26,762 nucleotides of DNA from Isotricha intestinalis. Its lineage: Eukaryota > Ciliophora > Litostomatea > Vestibuliferida > Isotrichidae. The translations under genes and the position numbers were made by a program. Of the stretch, positions 5,756 through 15,369 are shown piece by piece. The notes below the pieces were generated by a model. That model worked only from the letters and a program-made list of their open reading frames with translations. It was not told where the DNA came from and did not search any database. The DNA is taken from assembly GCA_023807065.1 (NCBI GenBank), contig JAJJLU010003863.1, positions 1 through 26,762 on the forward strand. Direction: 5' to 3'. How positions within the stretch are numbered: the stretch's first letter is position 1; each line of letters starts with the position of its first letter.

Positions 5756-8626
5756 TTATTTATTATTTAATTCATTATGAACTTTTTCAAAATTTTCAGA
5801 CAATCCATTAACAGTATTATAAATATAATCAAATTCTTTAGCTTCTCTATTTTTCATTTCAGAGAAAGCCAAAAGTAAAAATTCAATATCTTGATCTCTT
5901 TTTTTATTTTCATTTTGATACATTTCTAAATTGATTAAAATTTGATTTTCTAATTTTTTATTTCTATTACTTAAACTATCAATTAATTCTTTAAATTTTT
6001 CATTTTCTTCTTGTAAAGCTTCATTTTCTAATTTAGCTTTTTGTAATTCTTTTTTTAAGGTAACTTTTAATTCATTATTCATTGAATGATTTTGTAATCT
6101 TAATTTTTCATTTTCTAATTTTAATGAATTAAAAACATCTTCTGTATTTGCAATGGCTTCATCTTTTAATTTTATTTCATCTTCTAATTTTTTCATTTGT
6201 TTTAATAAATTTTCTTTTTCTATTCTTTGTTGTTCTTTTAATTGTTCTAAATTTTTTTTATTTTCTTTCTTTAATTCTTCTTTTTCTTTCTCTAATTTAT
6301 TATTTAAATTTATTAAATTTTGTCTTTCTAATTCTGAATTTTTTTTATATTCTTCATATTCTAATTTTAATTTATCTGATTCTAATTTTATATTATTTAT
6401 TTCTTCATTTAATTTATTCTTCTCTTTTTTAAATAATTCTTCTTTTTCTTCTTTTTCTTTTTTTATATTTTCTATTTCTTCATTTAAATTTTTTATATTT
6501 TCATTTAAATTCTTTATTTTATTTTCATAATTTTTCTTTTGATCTTCTAATATATTATTTAATTCTTCTTTTTCTTTTTCAAATTGCTTTTTTAATTTTT
6601 CTTTTTGTTGTTTAAATTCATTAGTTAAATTATTTTCTAATTCTTCTTTTTCTTTATTAAATTTATTTGTTAATTTTTGAATATCTTTATTATATTTATT
6701 TATCATTTCTTCTTTTTCTTCTTCAAATTCTTTTTTTAATTTTTCTTTTTCTTGTAAATTTTTATTATTTATTTCATTTATTTTTTCATTAAATTCATTT
6801 ATTAATTTTTCTTTTTCTTCTTTATTTTTTTTTTCAATATTATTTATTTCTTTTTTATAATTTTTTTCCATGTTTTCTTTTTCTTCTTTATTTTTTTTTT
6901 GTAAATCATCAATTTCTTTTTTATGATTTTTTTCCATATTTTCTTTTTCTTCTTTATTTTTTTTTTCTAATTCATCGATTTCTTTCCTAAAATTTTTTTC
7001 CATATTTTCTTTTTCTTCTTTATTTTTTTTTTCTAAATCATCAATTTCTTTTTTATGATTTTGATTAATTTTTTCTTTTTCTTCTTCAAAATTTTTTTTT
7101 AAATCATTTTGAATTTTATCAAATTCTTCTTTTAATTTTTGACTTTCATTATTTATATTTTTTATTTTATTTTCCATTTCTTTTTTATGATTTTCAATTA
7201 AATTTTTTTTTTCTTCTTCACTTTTTTTTTCCATTTCTTCCATTAACTTTTTAAGATTATTTATTTGATCTAAATAATCATTTTTTTCTTCATTTAATTT
7301 TTTATTCAAATCATTTTTTTCTTTTTCTAATTTTTCCATTAATTCTTTTTTTTCTTTTTCATATTTTAATATTAAATCATTTTTTTCTTTTTCTAATTCA
7401 CTTTTTTCTTTTTTTAATTTTTCACTTAATTCATTTTTTTCTTTTTCTAATTCATTTCTTTCTTTTTCTAATTTTTCACTTAATTCATTTTTTTCTTTTT
7501 CTAATTTTTCAATTAATTCATTTTTTTCTTTTTCTAATTTTTCTAAAAATTCATTTTTTTCTTTTTCAAATTTATTTTCATTTTCTTTTAATTTTTGTTC
7601 CATTTCTTTTTTATAAGCATCAAAATTAGAATTTATTTCTTTTAAATTTTTATCTAATTCATTTATTTTGTTTTCTTTTTCCGATAAATTCAAATTTAAA
7701 TTATCTTTTTCACTTTTTAACTCATTAAATTCTTTTTCTAATTTTTCTTTTTCTTCTTTCATTTTTAATAATTCAGAATCTTTTTCATTATTTCCTTTTT
7801 CTAAATTTTCTTTTAATTCATTAAATTTTTTATTCAAATCATCAAAATCATTTTTCACTTTTTCATTTTCATTTTTTAATATTTCATTTTGAGCTTTTAA
7901 GTCTTCTACTTCTTTATTAGAATTTTCTAAATTCATTTTTAATTTTTTATCAGTTTTATCTTTTTCTTTTTTTAAAGTTTCTTTATCAACTTGTAACAAA
8001 TTAATTTTCATATTTAAATTATCTTTTTCTTCATCAAATTTCCTTTTTTCACCTTTTAATTGATTAATTAAAAAATTTAATTGACTTTCTTTTTTAGTTT
8101 TATCCATTAATTCTTGATTAATTCTATTAATTTCATCTTCTAATTCTTTAATTTTATCTTGTAAATCATTTTTTTCATCTTCAAATCCTTCTAATAAACC
8201 AGTTAATCTAATTTTTTCATTTTTTAAATTTCTTATTTCATTATATTGATTTAAATTATTACTTGGTAAAACATTTTTATTAGTACTTTGACTTTGAATA
8301 ATATTTTGTAATTCATCAATTGTTTTTACCATTTCTTCTTGTTCTCTTGTTTTTTTCTTTAATTGAGTATTTTGATCTTTTAATAATGTTAATTTCTCTT
8401 TTGCATTTTTCTTATAATTCTCATAATTTATTTTCACATTATCTGATTCTACTGTTAATAAATCTAATTTCTCTTGAAGCTCTTTTAAATCGTTATTTAA
8501 ATTCTTTATTTGATATTGTTGACGTATTATTGTCTCTTTATCTTTCATTATTGACTCGTAGTCACTCTCAGCGTTTATTACTTCTTCTTCTATCTTTTCT
8601 TCTTCCTTTTTTTCTTCTTCTGTCAT
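5756..8626 (-). CDS. Long Lys/Glu-rich coiled-coil protein
   Basis: The 956-residue product is almost wholly alpha-helical, rich in Lys, Glu, Asn and Leu. A short acidic N-terminus (MTEEEKKEEEKIEEE) precedes a near-continuous coiled coil from about residue 30 to 940. Inside it are two near-perfect repeat blocks, one of 11- and 7-residue units and one of four 22-residue units. There are no Gly/Pro breaks of note and no membrane segment. The last 120 residues are less repetitive (NQILINLEMYQNENKKRDQD, then FLLLAFSEMKNREAKEFDYI) and may be a conserved tail. Such proteins are commonly scaffolds at Golgi, centrosome/basal body or cytoskeletal fibres; which one cannot be told. It is convergent with the GH3 gene (194 bases between stops). 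The plus-strand frames here are shadows of the repeats. Confidence 0.85.
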   Translation of the reverse strand: MTEEEKKEEEKIEEEVINAESDYESIMKDKETIIRQQYQIKNLNNDLKELQEKLDLLTVESDNVKINYENYKKNAKEKLTLLKDQNTQLKKKTREQEEMVKTIDELQNIIQSQSTNKNVLPSNNLNQYNEIRNLKNEKIRLTGLLEGFEDEKNDLQDKIKELEDEINRINQELMDKTKKESQLNFLINQLKGEKRKFDEEKDNLNMKINLLQVDKETLKKEKDKTDKKLKMNLENSNKEVEDLKAQNEILKNENEKVKNDFDDLNKKFNELKENLEKGNNEKDSELLKMKEEKEKLEKEFNELKSEKDNLNLNLSEKENKINELDKNLKEINSNFDAYKKEMEQKLKENENKFEKEKNEFLEKLEKEKNELIEKLEKEKNELSEKLEKERNELEKEKNELSEKLKKEKSELEKEKNDLILKYEKEKKELMEKLEKEKNDLNKKLNEEKNDYLDQINNLKKLMEEMEKKSEEEKKNLIENHKKEMENKIKNINNESQKLKEEFDKIQNDLKKNFEEEKEKINQNHKKEIDDLEKKNKEEKENMEKNFRKEIDELEKKNKEEKENMEKNHKKEIDDLQKKNKEEKENMEKNYKKEINNIEKKNKEEKEKLINEFNEKINEINNKNLQEKEKLKKEFEEEKEEMINKYNKDIQKLTNKFNKEKEELENNLTNEFKQQKEKLKKQFEKEKEELNNILEDQKKNYENKIKNLNENIKNLNEEIENIKKEKEEKEELFKKEKNKLNEEINNIKLESDKLKLEYEEYKKNSELERQNLINLNNKLEKEKEELKKENKKNLEQLKEQQRIEKENLLKQMKKLEDEIKLKDEAIANTEDVFNSLKLENEKLRLQNHSMNNELKVTLKKELQKAKLENEALQEENEKFKELIDSLSNRNKKLENQILINLEMYQNENKKRDQDIEFLLLAFSEMKNREAKEFDYIYNTVNGLSENFEKVHNELNNK
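6791..7054 (-). repeat. Four tandem 66-bp (22-residue) repeats in coding sequence
   Basis: Four consecutive copies of a 22-residue unit, KKEIDDLEKKNKEEKENMEK plus N-[FHY], with changes mainly at the last residue and at D/E or D/N and L/I positions in the centre. The DNA copies are also very similar, implying recent duplication or gene conversion. The last copy is the most diverged. Twenty-two is two hendecads, so the array keeps coiled-coil phase. Confidence 0.85.
7276..7560 (-). repeat. Tandem 33-bp and 21-bp coding repeats (hendecad/heptad array)
   Basis: On the minus strand the units read ELIEKLEKEKN (11 residues), repeated with small changes about seven times and interrupted twice by a shortened ELEKEKN unit (7 residues). 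Order from the N-terminal side is roughly 11-11-11-7-11-7-11-11-11. Each unit keeps Leu at the second position and Leu or Tyr at position six. Loss of four residues at a time keeps the hydrophobic seam. Confidence 0.8.
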
Positions 8627-8817
8627 TTTTTTATATTATTTTTTTTGGCTACATTGTTTGAGGAAATAAAATTTTGATTTATTCTTTTTTATAAATTTTT
8701 AATATTAATATTTATATAAATATTAAATATTATATAAATATATTCAAATTGTTTTCATTAATTAAAATAATATTAGAAAATTATATAATTATATATAATA
8801 ATTAAAAAAAATTTAAC

Positions 8818-11800
8818 TTATATATTATCTATATTTTTTTCGTATTTTTTAATTTGTTCTTTTAATTTCTTTTCATTTTCTTCAGATTCTTTTATTTTTT
8901 TTTGTTGAACTTTTAAACTAACATTTTTTTTAAGTTCTTTTTTTTTTTGATTTTCTTTGAGAATTTCATTATGTTTTAAAATATTAACATGATTAATTAA
9001 TTCTTTATCATTCATAAATAAATCTTTATATTTCATAGCTCTTCTATCATTAATAAATGTTTCAATTTTATTTTTATTAAAAGGAAATTCAAATCTAAAA
9101 AATTTAATAAAAGTTTCAATAGTTTCTGAATTAGTATTTTCAATATCTTCAGGTAATAATTTTCTACTTCTATTAGCAAATTTAGAAAAAATAGAAAGAT
9201 AAATTATTGACATTAAAAAATCATTATATGTTAAATAAGATTCTTCTTCTTTTTTTTTTGTTATTTTATTAAAAATATAATTCATTTGATCTGTTGAAAT
9301 TAATAATTTTAATATTGAATAATTACTTAATAATTCTTTAAATTGATTTAAATGTATTGTTCCTATATTTTGAAAAGTTAATTTGTTTATTCCTATTTTA
9401 CTATAAATTTCATATATTGTTTTTAAATGTTTATTATATTTATTTATTATTTCTTTTATATCTTCTCTTTCTAATAAATTTAATATTGTTATATTTAAAT
9501 TTTTTTCAAATTCACAATATTCTTTATTATTTTGTAAATATGATATATTATTTTTTAATGTGTTTGTAAATTCATTTTTTTCTTTGATTCTTTCTTTTAT
9601 TTCTTCTTTTGATTTTTCATTTTCTTTTTTTTCTTCTTTATTTTTGTCTTTAATATTTATTAATCCTAAAATTTTTTCTCTTTCATTTTTTTCACTTTCA
9701 ATTTTATTTTTTAATTTATCTTTTTTCATTTCATTATATTTATCAATTTTACTTTTTAAAAAAATTTTTCTTTTGATTCTATCATTTTCTCTTTGATGTT
9801 CAATTTCAATTTTATTAATTTTATCTTCATTTTGTTTTTTTAAGAAAGAATTTAAAATAATATTTCCATCTTTATCTTTTCCTTTACAAAATTTATTTAA
9901 TTCATCATTTAAAACATCACAAACTTCAATTCCAATTTTTTTATATTCACTATTTAAATTCATATAATAAATTGTCATTTGAGAATTCCAATTATGAATA
10001 TTTAAAGGATCAATTTCAATATCTTCATAATTATAAAAATCAACATATGATTCAAATATATTTGATTCATATGCTTTAAAAATAATTTCTTTAATTATTT
10101 TATAACAAATATATTTACTTTCACCTAATATATTTAATATATTTTGTGAAAATTTATCATGATATAAAACATCTGTTTTTTTTATTATTTTAAATCCAGG
10201 AGGTAAATTAAAATTTATTTTATTATTTAAATTATATTTTATTAATTTTAATACTGGTTTCATTTTCTTATAAATTTTTGATAAATGAAAATCTGATTCT
10301 TTTGAAAAAAATTTTTGTAAAAATTTACCATAACATTCACTTATAGTATAATTTAATCTTATTTTTGTTTCTGTAATATAAGATATTTGAATTAAAAATT
10401 CATTAAATTGTTCATATGTTAAATCATTTGTTTTTTCTCCAAAAATTTTTACAAGAGATAAATTAAATTCATGAATATTTAAACTTTTATTATCAAAATT
10501 TTTATCTCTTAATAATTTTAATAGAACTGATGTTTTCATTTTTTTATTGATATCATTTGAAAAATCATTAAATAATTTTTTTATTTCTCTTAAATATTTA
10601 TTTTTATAAGTTTCAATAGCTTTAATTTCTCTTTCTTCTTCATTTTTTAAACAAATAGGAATAGGGAAAAATTCATAATAATCATCAATATTATTTTTTT
10701 TTTCTTTAAATATATATTCTTCATCATCTTCTTTATTATTATTATTTTCTTTTTTATTTACATTATTTACTTTAATATAATTATCTTTAATAATTGCTTT
10801 TTCAGGAAGAATTACAACAATACTTTTTTGTATTTTTTGAAGTAATTTTATTTCTTCTTCATTTTGTTTAATTTCTTCTTTTTCTTCATAAGTTAATAAT
10901 TCCCAATTTCTTGCCCTAAAATAATCATTTTCTTCTTCAAATTTATTTATATTTTTTGGCTTTATATATATTTTTTTCTTTCTCATATTTAATTTTGCTG
11001 TGATCATTGCATAATTTAAATTACTATTTAAATCACCTGTTGTAATTAAATTTCTATCATATTTAACTGGGAATTCTTCTATTTTTTGTATTATTTTTTT
11101 TTTATTTTCTTCTTCTTCTTTTAAAAATATTTCTTCTGGAAATTTAGAAGGTATAATTTTTAATGATTTAGCAAAATCAATATATTTTTCATATGGGTCT
11201 TTTTTTTTCTTTTTTTGTAATACCATATCATTATTAATTTCATTATTTTTAGGAATAATATTTTTTTGATTTAATAATTTCTGTTCTTTTAATATTTTAT
11301 TATTTTTTGAAATAGAATAATTTTTAACTTTTAATATCATTGGTGTTTGAGGTTTATTTTCATTGTTTTCATTATATATAATTTCACTTTGATTTTCAAT
11401 AAGTTCTTCATTAATATCATTGATATTATCTTTTTTATCATTATTTCCAACATTATCTATATTTATTTTATTTTTAATTTGATATTCCTCTATTATTTTT
11501 TTAACTGTTTCATTTTCTGTTATACGATTTAAAGATTCAATATCTATTTCTTCATAATTTTCTTTAAAATTATCATCAAGTTCTTTTAAGATAACACCGT
11601 AATCATCATATAATGATAATATTTTAATTAAAGCATTTGAATTTTTATTTTTTTTAATTCTATAAATTTTAATTGCTTCTTTTAAATCATTTAAAACATT
11701 TTGATTAACATCTTTAAATTTTTTATCAATTATTTCATAAGGAGTTTCTAATAATATTTTATCTTCAATTTTATTTAAATTATAAATAAATAATTTAAAT

Positions 11801-13527
11801 GCTTTTTTAATATGATCAATTAATACTTCTTGTAAATCATATATTTGAGTTTCTGTACAATTATTTTCAATAACTTGATTAACAAAAATTATACTTAAAA
11901 TTAAATTTCCAAATCTACTATAAATAACATTATATAAGCTAACATTTAGAATAAATTGAATAATATTTTTTAATTCATTATATTTTATTTTAGGATGAGC
12001 AATAATTCTCATTAAAAAAATAAAATCAGATAAAGAATAATTTTGACTTTTTAATATTAAATCTAAATAAGGATTTAAAAAAATATCAATTGGAATTCTT
12101 GGATATTTTCTAAAAAATTTTCCAAAATTTAAAAGTATAAATTCTCTTTTTATTAAATTATCATAATCTTCTAAAAAAAGATTAATAATGTCTTTATATA
12201 ATAAAGGAGCATATTTATTTTTAATTTCACTTAATTTTTCAATAATAAAAAAAACTTGAGAAATTGCAACTGAAAAAATAATTTCTTTTTTATTTCTAAT
12301 ACAATTTTTTAAATAATTAAATATTGAAATTGCTTTGTTTTCTTCAATTGGAAAAAAATAATAAAAAGATTCTCCTAAAATTGAAGCAGTAAGAGTCATA
12401 TCTTCATTATCATTTAAACATATATCTAAAATAAATTTTTGAAATTCTTTTGAAAAAATAAAATTAGTTTTATTTAAAATTGAAATGATAGAAGAGATAA
12501 ATTCATAAATTCTTTTTCTTTGTTTATCTAAAATTCTTTTTTTTAACTCAACGAAAAAATCATTTAAATCACTTTTAATAAATTCATATAACATTTTTAA
12601 TATATTTAATTTTTTATCTTGATTTTTAATAATAGAAAAAATAAAAGAATCAATTCCTTCGATTTTTAACCATTCCCAATGATTACCAATTTGAGTTTTA
12701 AGTTTATTTAATATATTAATACATTTCATTATTATTTCGGTTTCTTTACAACATAATCCAATTCCTATAATTTGATAACTTAATAATTTTTCATTTGGGT
12801 TTTTTCTTATTATTTTTATTAAGGAATCAATATTTATATCTAAATCATTTAACCAATTTTTTATTCTATCAAAAGAATTATTTATTCCTTTATTACATAA
12901 TATTGCTAAATATTGCCTATTATTTGATAGTAATTTTTCTGATTGTTTTGAATTTACTTTTAAATTTTTACAAAGAGATATTAAAAATAATTCATATGCA
13001 GAATTACATAATTCATAATCTTTATTTATATTTAATGTATTTATATTTAAAGGTTCATTATTATTTCTTTCAATATTTTCATTATCTAAATTATTATTGT
13101 CTATAATCTCATTATTTAAATTATTTATATTTTTATTTATTAAATTATTATAAAGTTCATTTATTTTATATAATATTTCTAATAGAAAATCTTTATTTCC
13201 ATTTGCTATTTTATCTAAATCATCTTCATTATATTTTAAACCAAAATTAGATAAAATATCAAATATAATTTTCCAATTTGAATATCTTGCATTTACAGAA
13301 ATCTGATTTTCACTTAATGGATTAATTTCTTTTATATTTTCTAAAAAATATAATTGAAGATTATAATATTCATTATAAGCTTTTTGAAGAAAAAATAATA
13401 TTCTATCAAAATAAATTCCTGAATTTAATAATTCGAGTTTATCATTACTTATAAAATTCTTTCTTTCATTATCATCTATAATTTTCAATTGTAAAAGCCA
13501 ATTAAATAAATAAGAATCAACTTCCAT
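8818..13527 (-). CDS. Large protein with N-terminal CH-like (SPEF1/CLAMP-type) domain, helical body and EF-hand-like segment
   Basis: The 1569-residue product was not recognised as a named protein. Residues 5-130 fit the divergent calponin-homology domain of SPEF1/CLAMP-type ciliary proteins: FNWLLQLKI at the start, then NWKIIFDILSNFGLKYNEDD (84-103) and IANGNKDFLLEILYKI, matching the family's NW...L...L...D...IA...G...LL pattern. The usual D-G of helix 2 is replaced by NSG. Residues about 180-650 are helical hairpins, possibly ARM/HEAT-like. About 680-950 is an Asn/Lys-rich linker with a PYEKYIDFAKSLKIIPSKFP patch. A conserved-looking region follows with LLRDKNFDNKSLNIHEFNL and LTYEQFNEFLIQI, which resembles a degenerate EF-hand pair without clear calcium loops. 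Residues about 1230-1340 are a charged single helix, then a second folded C-terminal region and a Lys-rich coiled tail. A microtubule or axoneme role is inferred only from the CH-like domain. There are no introns or breaks. Confidence 0.72.
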   Translation of the reverse strand: MEVDSYLFNWLLQLKIIDDNERKNFISNDKLELLNSGIYFDRILFFLQKAYNEYYNLQLYFLENIKEINPLSENQISVNARYSNWKIIFDILSNFGLKYNEDDLDKIANGNKDFLLEILYKINELYNNLINKNINNLNNEIIDNNNLDNENIERNNNEPLNINTLNINKDYELCNSAYELFLISLCKNLKVNSKQSEKLLSNNRQYLAILCNKGINNSFDRIKNWLNDLDINIDSLIKIIRKNPNEKLLSYQIIGIGLCCKETEIIMKCINILNKLKTQIGNHWEWLKIEGIDSFIFSIIKNQDKKLNILKMLYEFIKSDLNDFFVELKKRILDKQRKRIYEFISSIISILNKTNFIFSKEFQKFILDICLNDNEDMTLTASILGESFYYFFPIEENKAISIFNYLKNCIRNKKEIIFSVAISQVFFIIEKLSEIKNKYAPLLYKDIINLFLEDYDNLIKREFILLNFGKFFRKYPRIPIDIFLNPYLDLILKSQNYSLSDFIFLMRIIAHPKIKYNELKNIIQFILNVSLYNVIYSRFGNLILSIIFVNQVIENNCTETQIYDLQEVLIDHIKKAFKLFIYNLNKIEDKILLETPYEIIDKKFKDVNQNVLNDLKEAIKIYRIKKNKNSNALIKILSLYDDYGVILKELDDNFKENYEEIDIESLNRITENETVKKIIEEYQIKNKINIDNVGNNDKKDNINDINEELIENQSEIIYNENNENKPQTPMILKVKNYSISKNNKILKEQKLLNQKNIIPKNNEINNDMVLQKKKKKDPYEKYIDFAKSLKIIPSKFPEEIFLKEEEENKKKIIQKIEEFPVKYDRNLITTGDLNSNLNYAMITAKLNMRKKKIYIKPKNINKFEEENDYFRARNWELLTYEEKEEIKQNEEEIKLLQKIQKSIVVILPEKAIIKDNYIKVNNVNKKENNNNKEDDEEYIFKEKKNNIDDYYEFFPIPICLKNEEEREIKAIETYKNKYLREIKKLFNDFSNDINKKMKTSVLLKLLRDKNFDNKSLNIHEFNLSLVKIFGEKTNDLTYEQFNEFLIQISYITETKIRLNYTISECYGKFLQKFFSKESDFHLSKIYKKMKPVLKLIKYNLNNKINFNLPPGFKIIKKTDVLYHDKFSQNILNILGESKYICYKIIKEIIFKAYESNIFESYVDFYNYEDIEIDPLNIHNWNSQMTIYYMNLNSEYKKIGIEVCDVLNDELNKFCKGKDKDGNIILNSFLKKQNEDKINKIEIEHQRENDRIKRKIFLKSKIDKYNEMKKDKLKNKIESEKNEREKILGLINIKDKNKEEKKENEKSKEEIKERIKEKNEFTNTLKNNISYLQNNKEYCEFEKNLNITILNLLEREDIKEIINKYNKHLKTIYEIYSKIGINKLTFQNIGTIHLNQFKELLSNYSILKLLISTDQMNYIFNKITKKKEEESYLTYNDFLMSIIYLSIFSKFANRSRKLLPEDIENTNSETIETFIKFFRFEFPFNKNKIETFINDRRAMKYKDLFMNDKELINHVNILKHNEILKENQKKKELKKNVSLKVQQKKIKESEENEKKLKEQIKKYEKNIDNI

Positions 13528-13634
13528 ATAAATTGTTAAAAAACTTTAAAAAAAAATATTAAATAAAAAAAATAAAAAAACATCCTTAAATTTACATAAT
13601 GAAAGAGACTTTTATAAAAAATCAAATAAAAAAT

Positions 13635-14117
13635 TTATAAAAAATAATCTTCTTCAACTTCAAATTTCTTATTTTTATTTTTTTGCCTTTGTAATTCCAT
13701 AGGAAAGAATTGTTGAGTAATAATTTGCATTAATCTTCCAATTTTTCTAGGTTGAGGTTTAGGAAATAAATGTTCATATTTCCAATAATTAGTTCTAATT
13801 TCATCATCAATAAAAGCATTTCTATTAATTATTTTTACTATTTTTGGAGTATAAGGTGTCACATATGGTTCAACTCCAACATCATTATATCCTATATTTG
13901 ACATATAATTTTCTAAATCATGTCTTAAATCTAATTTTTTTAATTTTGAATTCTCCCCATGAGTTCCAATTATATTTTTACTATTTATTTTCGCTGTCTG
14001 AGGTCTTTTTATTCTTGCCATTACTTTATTCATATTTGACATCTCTGTTGACTCATCTGTTATTTCCATTCCATTAATCTTCCTTTTTATAGATGTATTT
14101 GGACGACGATGATCCAT
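13635..14117 (-). CDS. Small basic hypothetical protein
   Basis: The 160-residue product is not recognised. It is basic, less A/T-biased in amino-acid choice than its neighbours, and contains Pro, Arg and Trp, which argues for a real gene. The N-terminal third is Arg/Lys-rich with RRPNTS and RPQTAK, the R-P-x-[TS] pattern common in cytoskeletal and ciliary proteins of protists. The middle has a PYVTPYTPK motif. The C-terminal half, NYWKYEHLFPKPQPRKIGRL then QQFFPMELQRQKNKNKK, looks like a compact conserved segment. There is no signal peptide or membrane helix. It lies downstream of nothing co-transcribed and faces the dead SDR across a 46-base divergent spacer, so the two once shared a promoter region. 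Function unknown. Confidence 0.7.
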   Translation of the reverse strand: MDHRRPNTSIKRKINGMEITDESTEMSNMNKVMARIKRPQTAKINSKNIIGTHGENSKLKKLDLRHDLENYMSNIGYNDVGVEPYVTPYTPKIVKIINRNAFIDDEIRTNYWKYEHLFPKPQPRKIGRLMQIITQQFFPMELQRQKNKNKKFEVEEDYFL

Positions 14118-14163
14118 ATTTAATTTACATAATTTTTAATAAAACAATAAAAATTTAAAAAAA
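14118..14163. promoter_or_regulatory. 46-bp divergent intergenic region
   Basis: The start codons of the 160-residue gene (minus) and the SDR pseudogene (plus) are only 46 bases apart. The sequence is A/T only apart from single C and G bases, with an A-run directly before each ATG. Both promoters must lie here or inside the opposing genes. No defined core-promoter motif is recognisable. Confidence 0.45.
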
Positions 14164-15219
14164 ATGAAAAATGATTTCTTAAACAAGAAAATAGAAATAA
14201 CAGGAGCTTCAAGTAAAATAGATTATTCAACCGCAACATATTTCCTAAATAGTGGAGCTGAAGTGATATTAGTAGATAATGACATAGAGACATTAAAAAC
14301 CTTATTTAATAAATTTCAAAATAATTCACATATAATAAAATGTGCTTAACAAAAGACATAGAAATATATGATTTAAAGTCATCAACAATAGAAATATTAG
14401 GTTCAATAGATTATTTAATAAATTGAGAAGGAATAAAATATGATTCAGACATAGAAAAAAAATTTTCCTCAAGATTTTGATTATACAATAGATATAAATT
14501 TAAAAAGTGTATTTCTCTTAATATAATCATATGATAAATTTTATAATAAAAATTCAAGTATAATAAATATATCATATTATATGGAACTGAACCAATTTCA
14601 GGATTAATATTATATTGAATGTCAAAAAGTGGTTTAGAATCTTTAACATAAAGTTTAGCTGCTGAATATTCAAAAAGAAATATAAAAATAAATTGTATTA
14701 GTCCTTCACCAATAAATAGTTATTCTTTAAGATATGTCTTTACTGATGAATCTGAAAATAATTTATTAAATGAAAAAATGAAAAAATATATTCGTTAAGG
14801 AAGAATTGCTTCTTCTCATGATATTACTAAAGTTATTATTTTTTTATGCAGTACTAGAAGTAAATGTATCACTGGAAAAATTATTAAAGTTGATGAAGGA
14901 AGAAATTTAACTCAAGTAGTTATGTTCATTATTTTGGTTATAAAAATATGAATTCTAGATTAGAACCTAATGATGGTAAATTTAATGTTAAAATTAAATT
15001 TCATCTACATAATTTGTTTTTTAAGAAATAAATAGGCAGGTATTAAATAATTTCAGTGAGGAAGAATTAAAAAATTGGATTAAGGATAAAATTCAAGAAA
15101 GTAATTTTAGTAATAAAATAATTGATGGTCATAGGAAATATTTGGTTAAATATACTCAAATTAAAAATAATGATGAAGAGTTAATTAGGAAATATGGAAA
15201 TAAAAATGAGAATAAGTAA
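14164..15219 (+). pseudogene. Decayed short-chain dehydrogenase/reductase (SDR)
   Basis: A classical SDR is readable across frames. The intact start gives 61 codons with KIEITGASSKIDYSTATYFL, the nucleotide-binding TGxxxGxG region, but both later glycines are changed (Lys, Asp). A one-base loss near 14344 stops this frame; reading resumes at 14346 (LTKDIEIYDL, then DYLIN-stop-EGI, the NNAG position, TGA at 14424). A one-base gain in the A-run near 14453-14462 leads to DFDYTIDINLKSVFLLI with TAA at 14524. After another shift near 14581 come GTEPISGLILY-stop-MSKSG (the YxxxK site, Tyr at 14613, Lys at 14625, TGA between), LT-stop-SLAAEYSKRNIKINCISP (TAA 14649), R-stop-GRIAS (TAA 14796) and GKIIKVDEGRNLT. 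Later frames add a C-terminal tail (HYFGYKNMNSRLEP, then EEELKNWIKDKIQ) to a TAA near 15219. At least five internal stops and three or more frameshifts rule out function. Breaks fall inside motifs, so unspliced introns do not explain them. Confidence 0.9.
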
Positions 15220-15369
15220 ATATATTTTTTATAATTATTTTTTTATTTATTATATTGTGTATTTTGTATTTAAAAAATAAGTATTGTTAAAATATTTTAA
15301 AAAAATTGTTTTCACTTAAAATAAATATTAAAAATTCTTAAATAAAAAAATAGAATTTGATTTAAAGAA

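Noticed and set aside
6148..6530. Plus-strand frames of Leu/Phe/Ser composition inside the 956-residue gene
   Set aside because: Antisense shadows of Lys/Glu/Asn codons; the hydrophobic runs are complement artefacts, not membrane proteins.
14350..15219. Reading the SDR breaks as very short introns or a variant genetic code
   Set aside because: Both TAA and TGA interrupt the frame, and single-base shifts also occur inside conserved motifs; neither introns nor one codon reassignment explains all of them.
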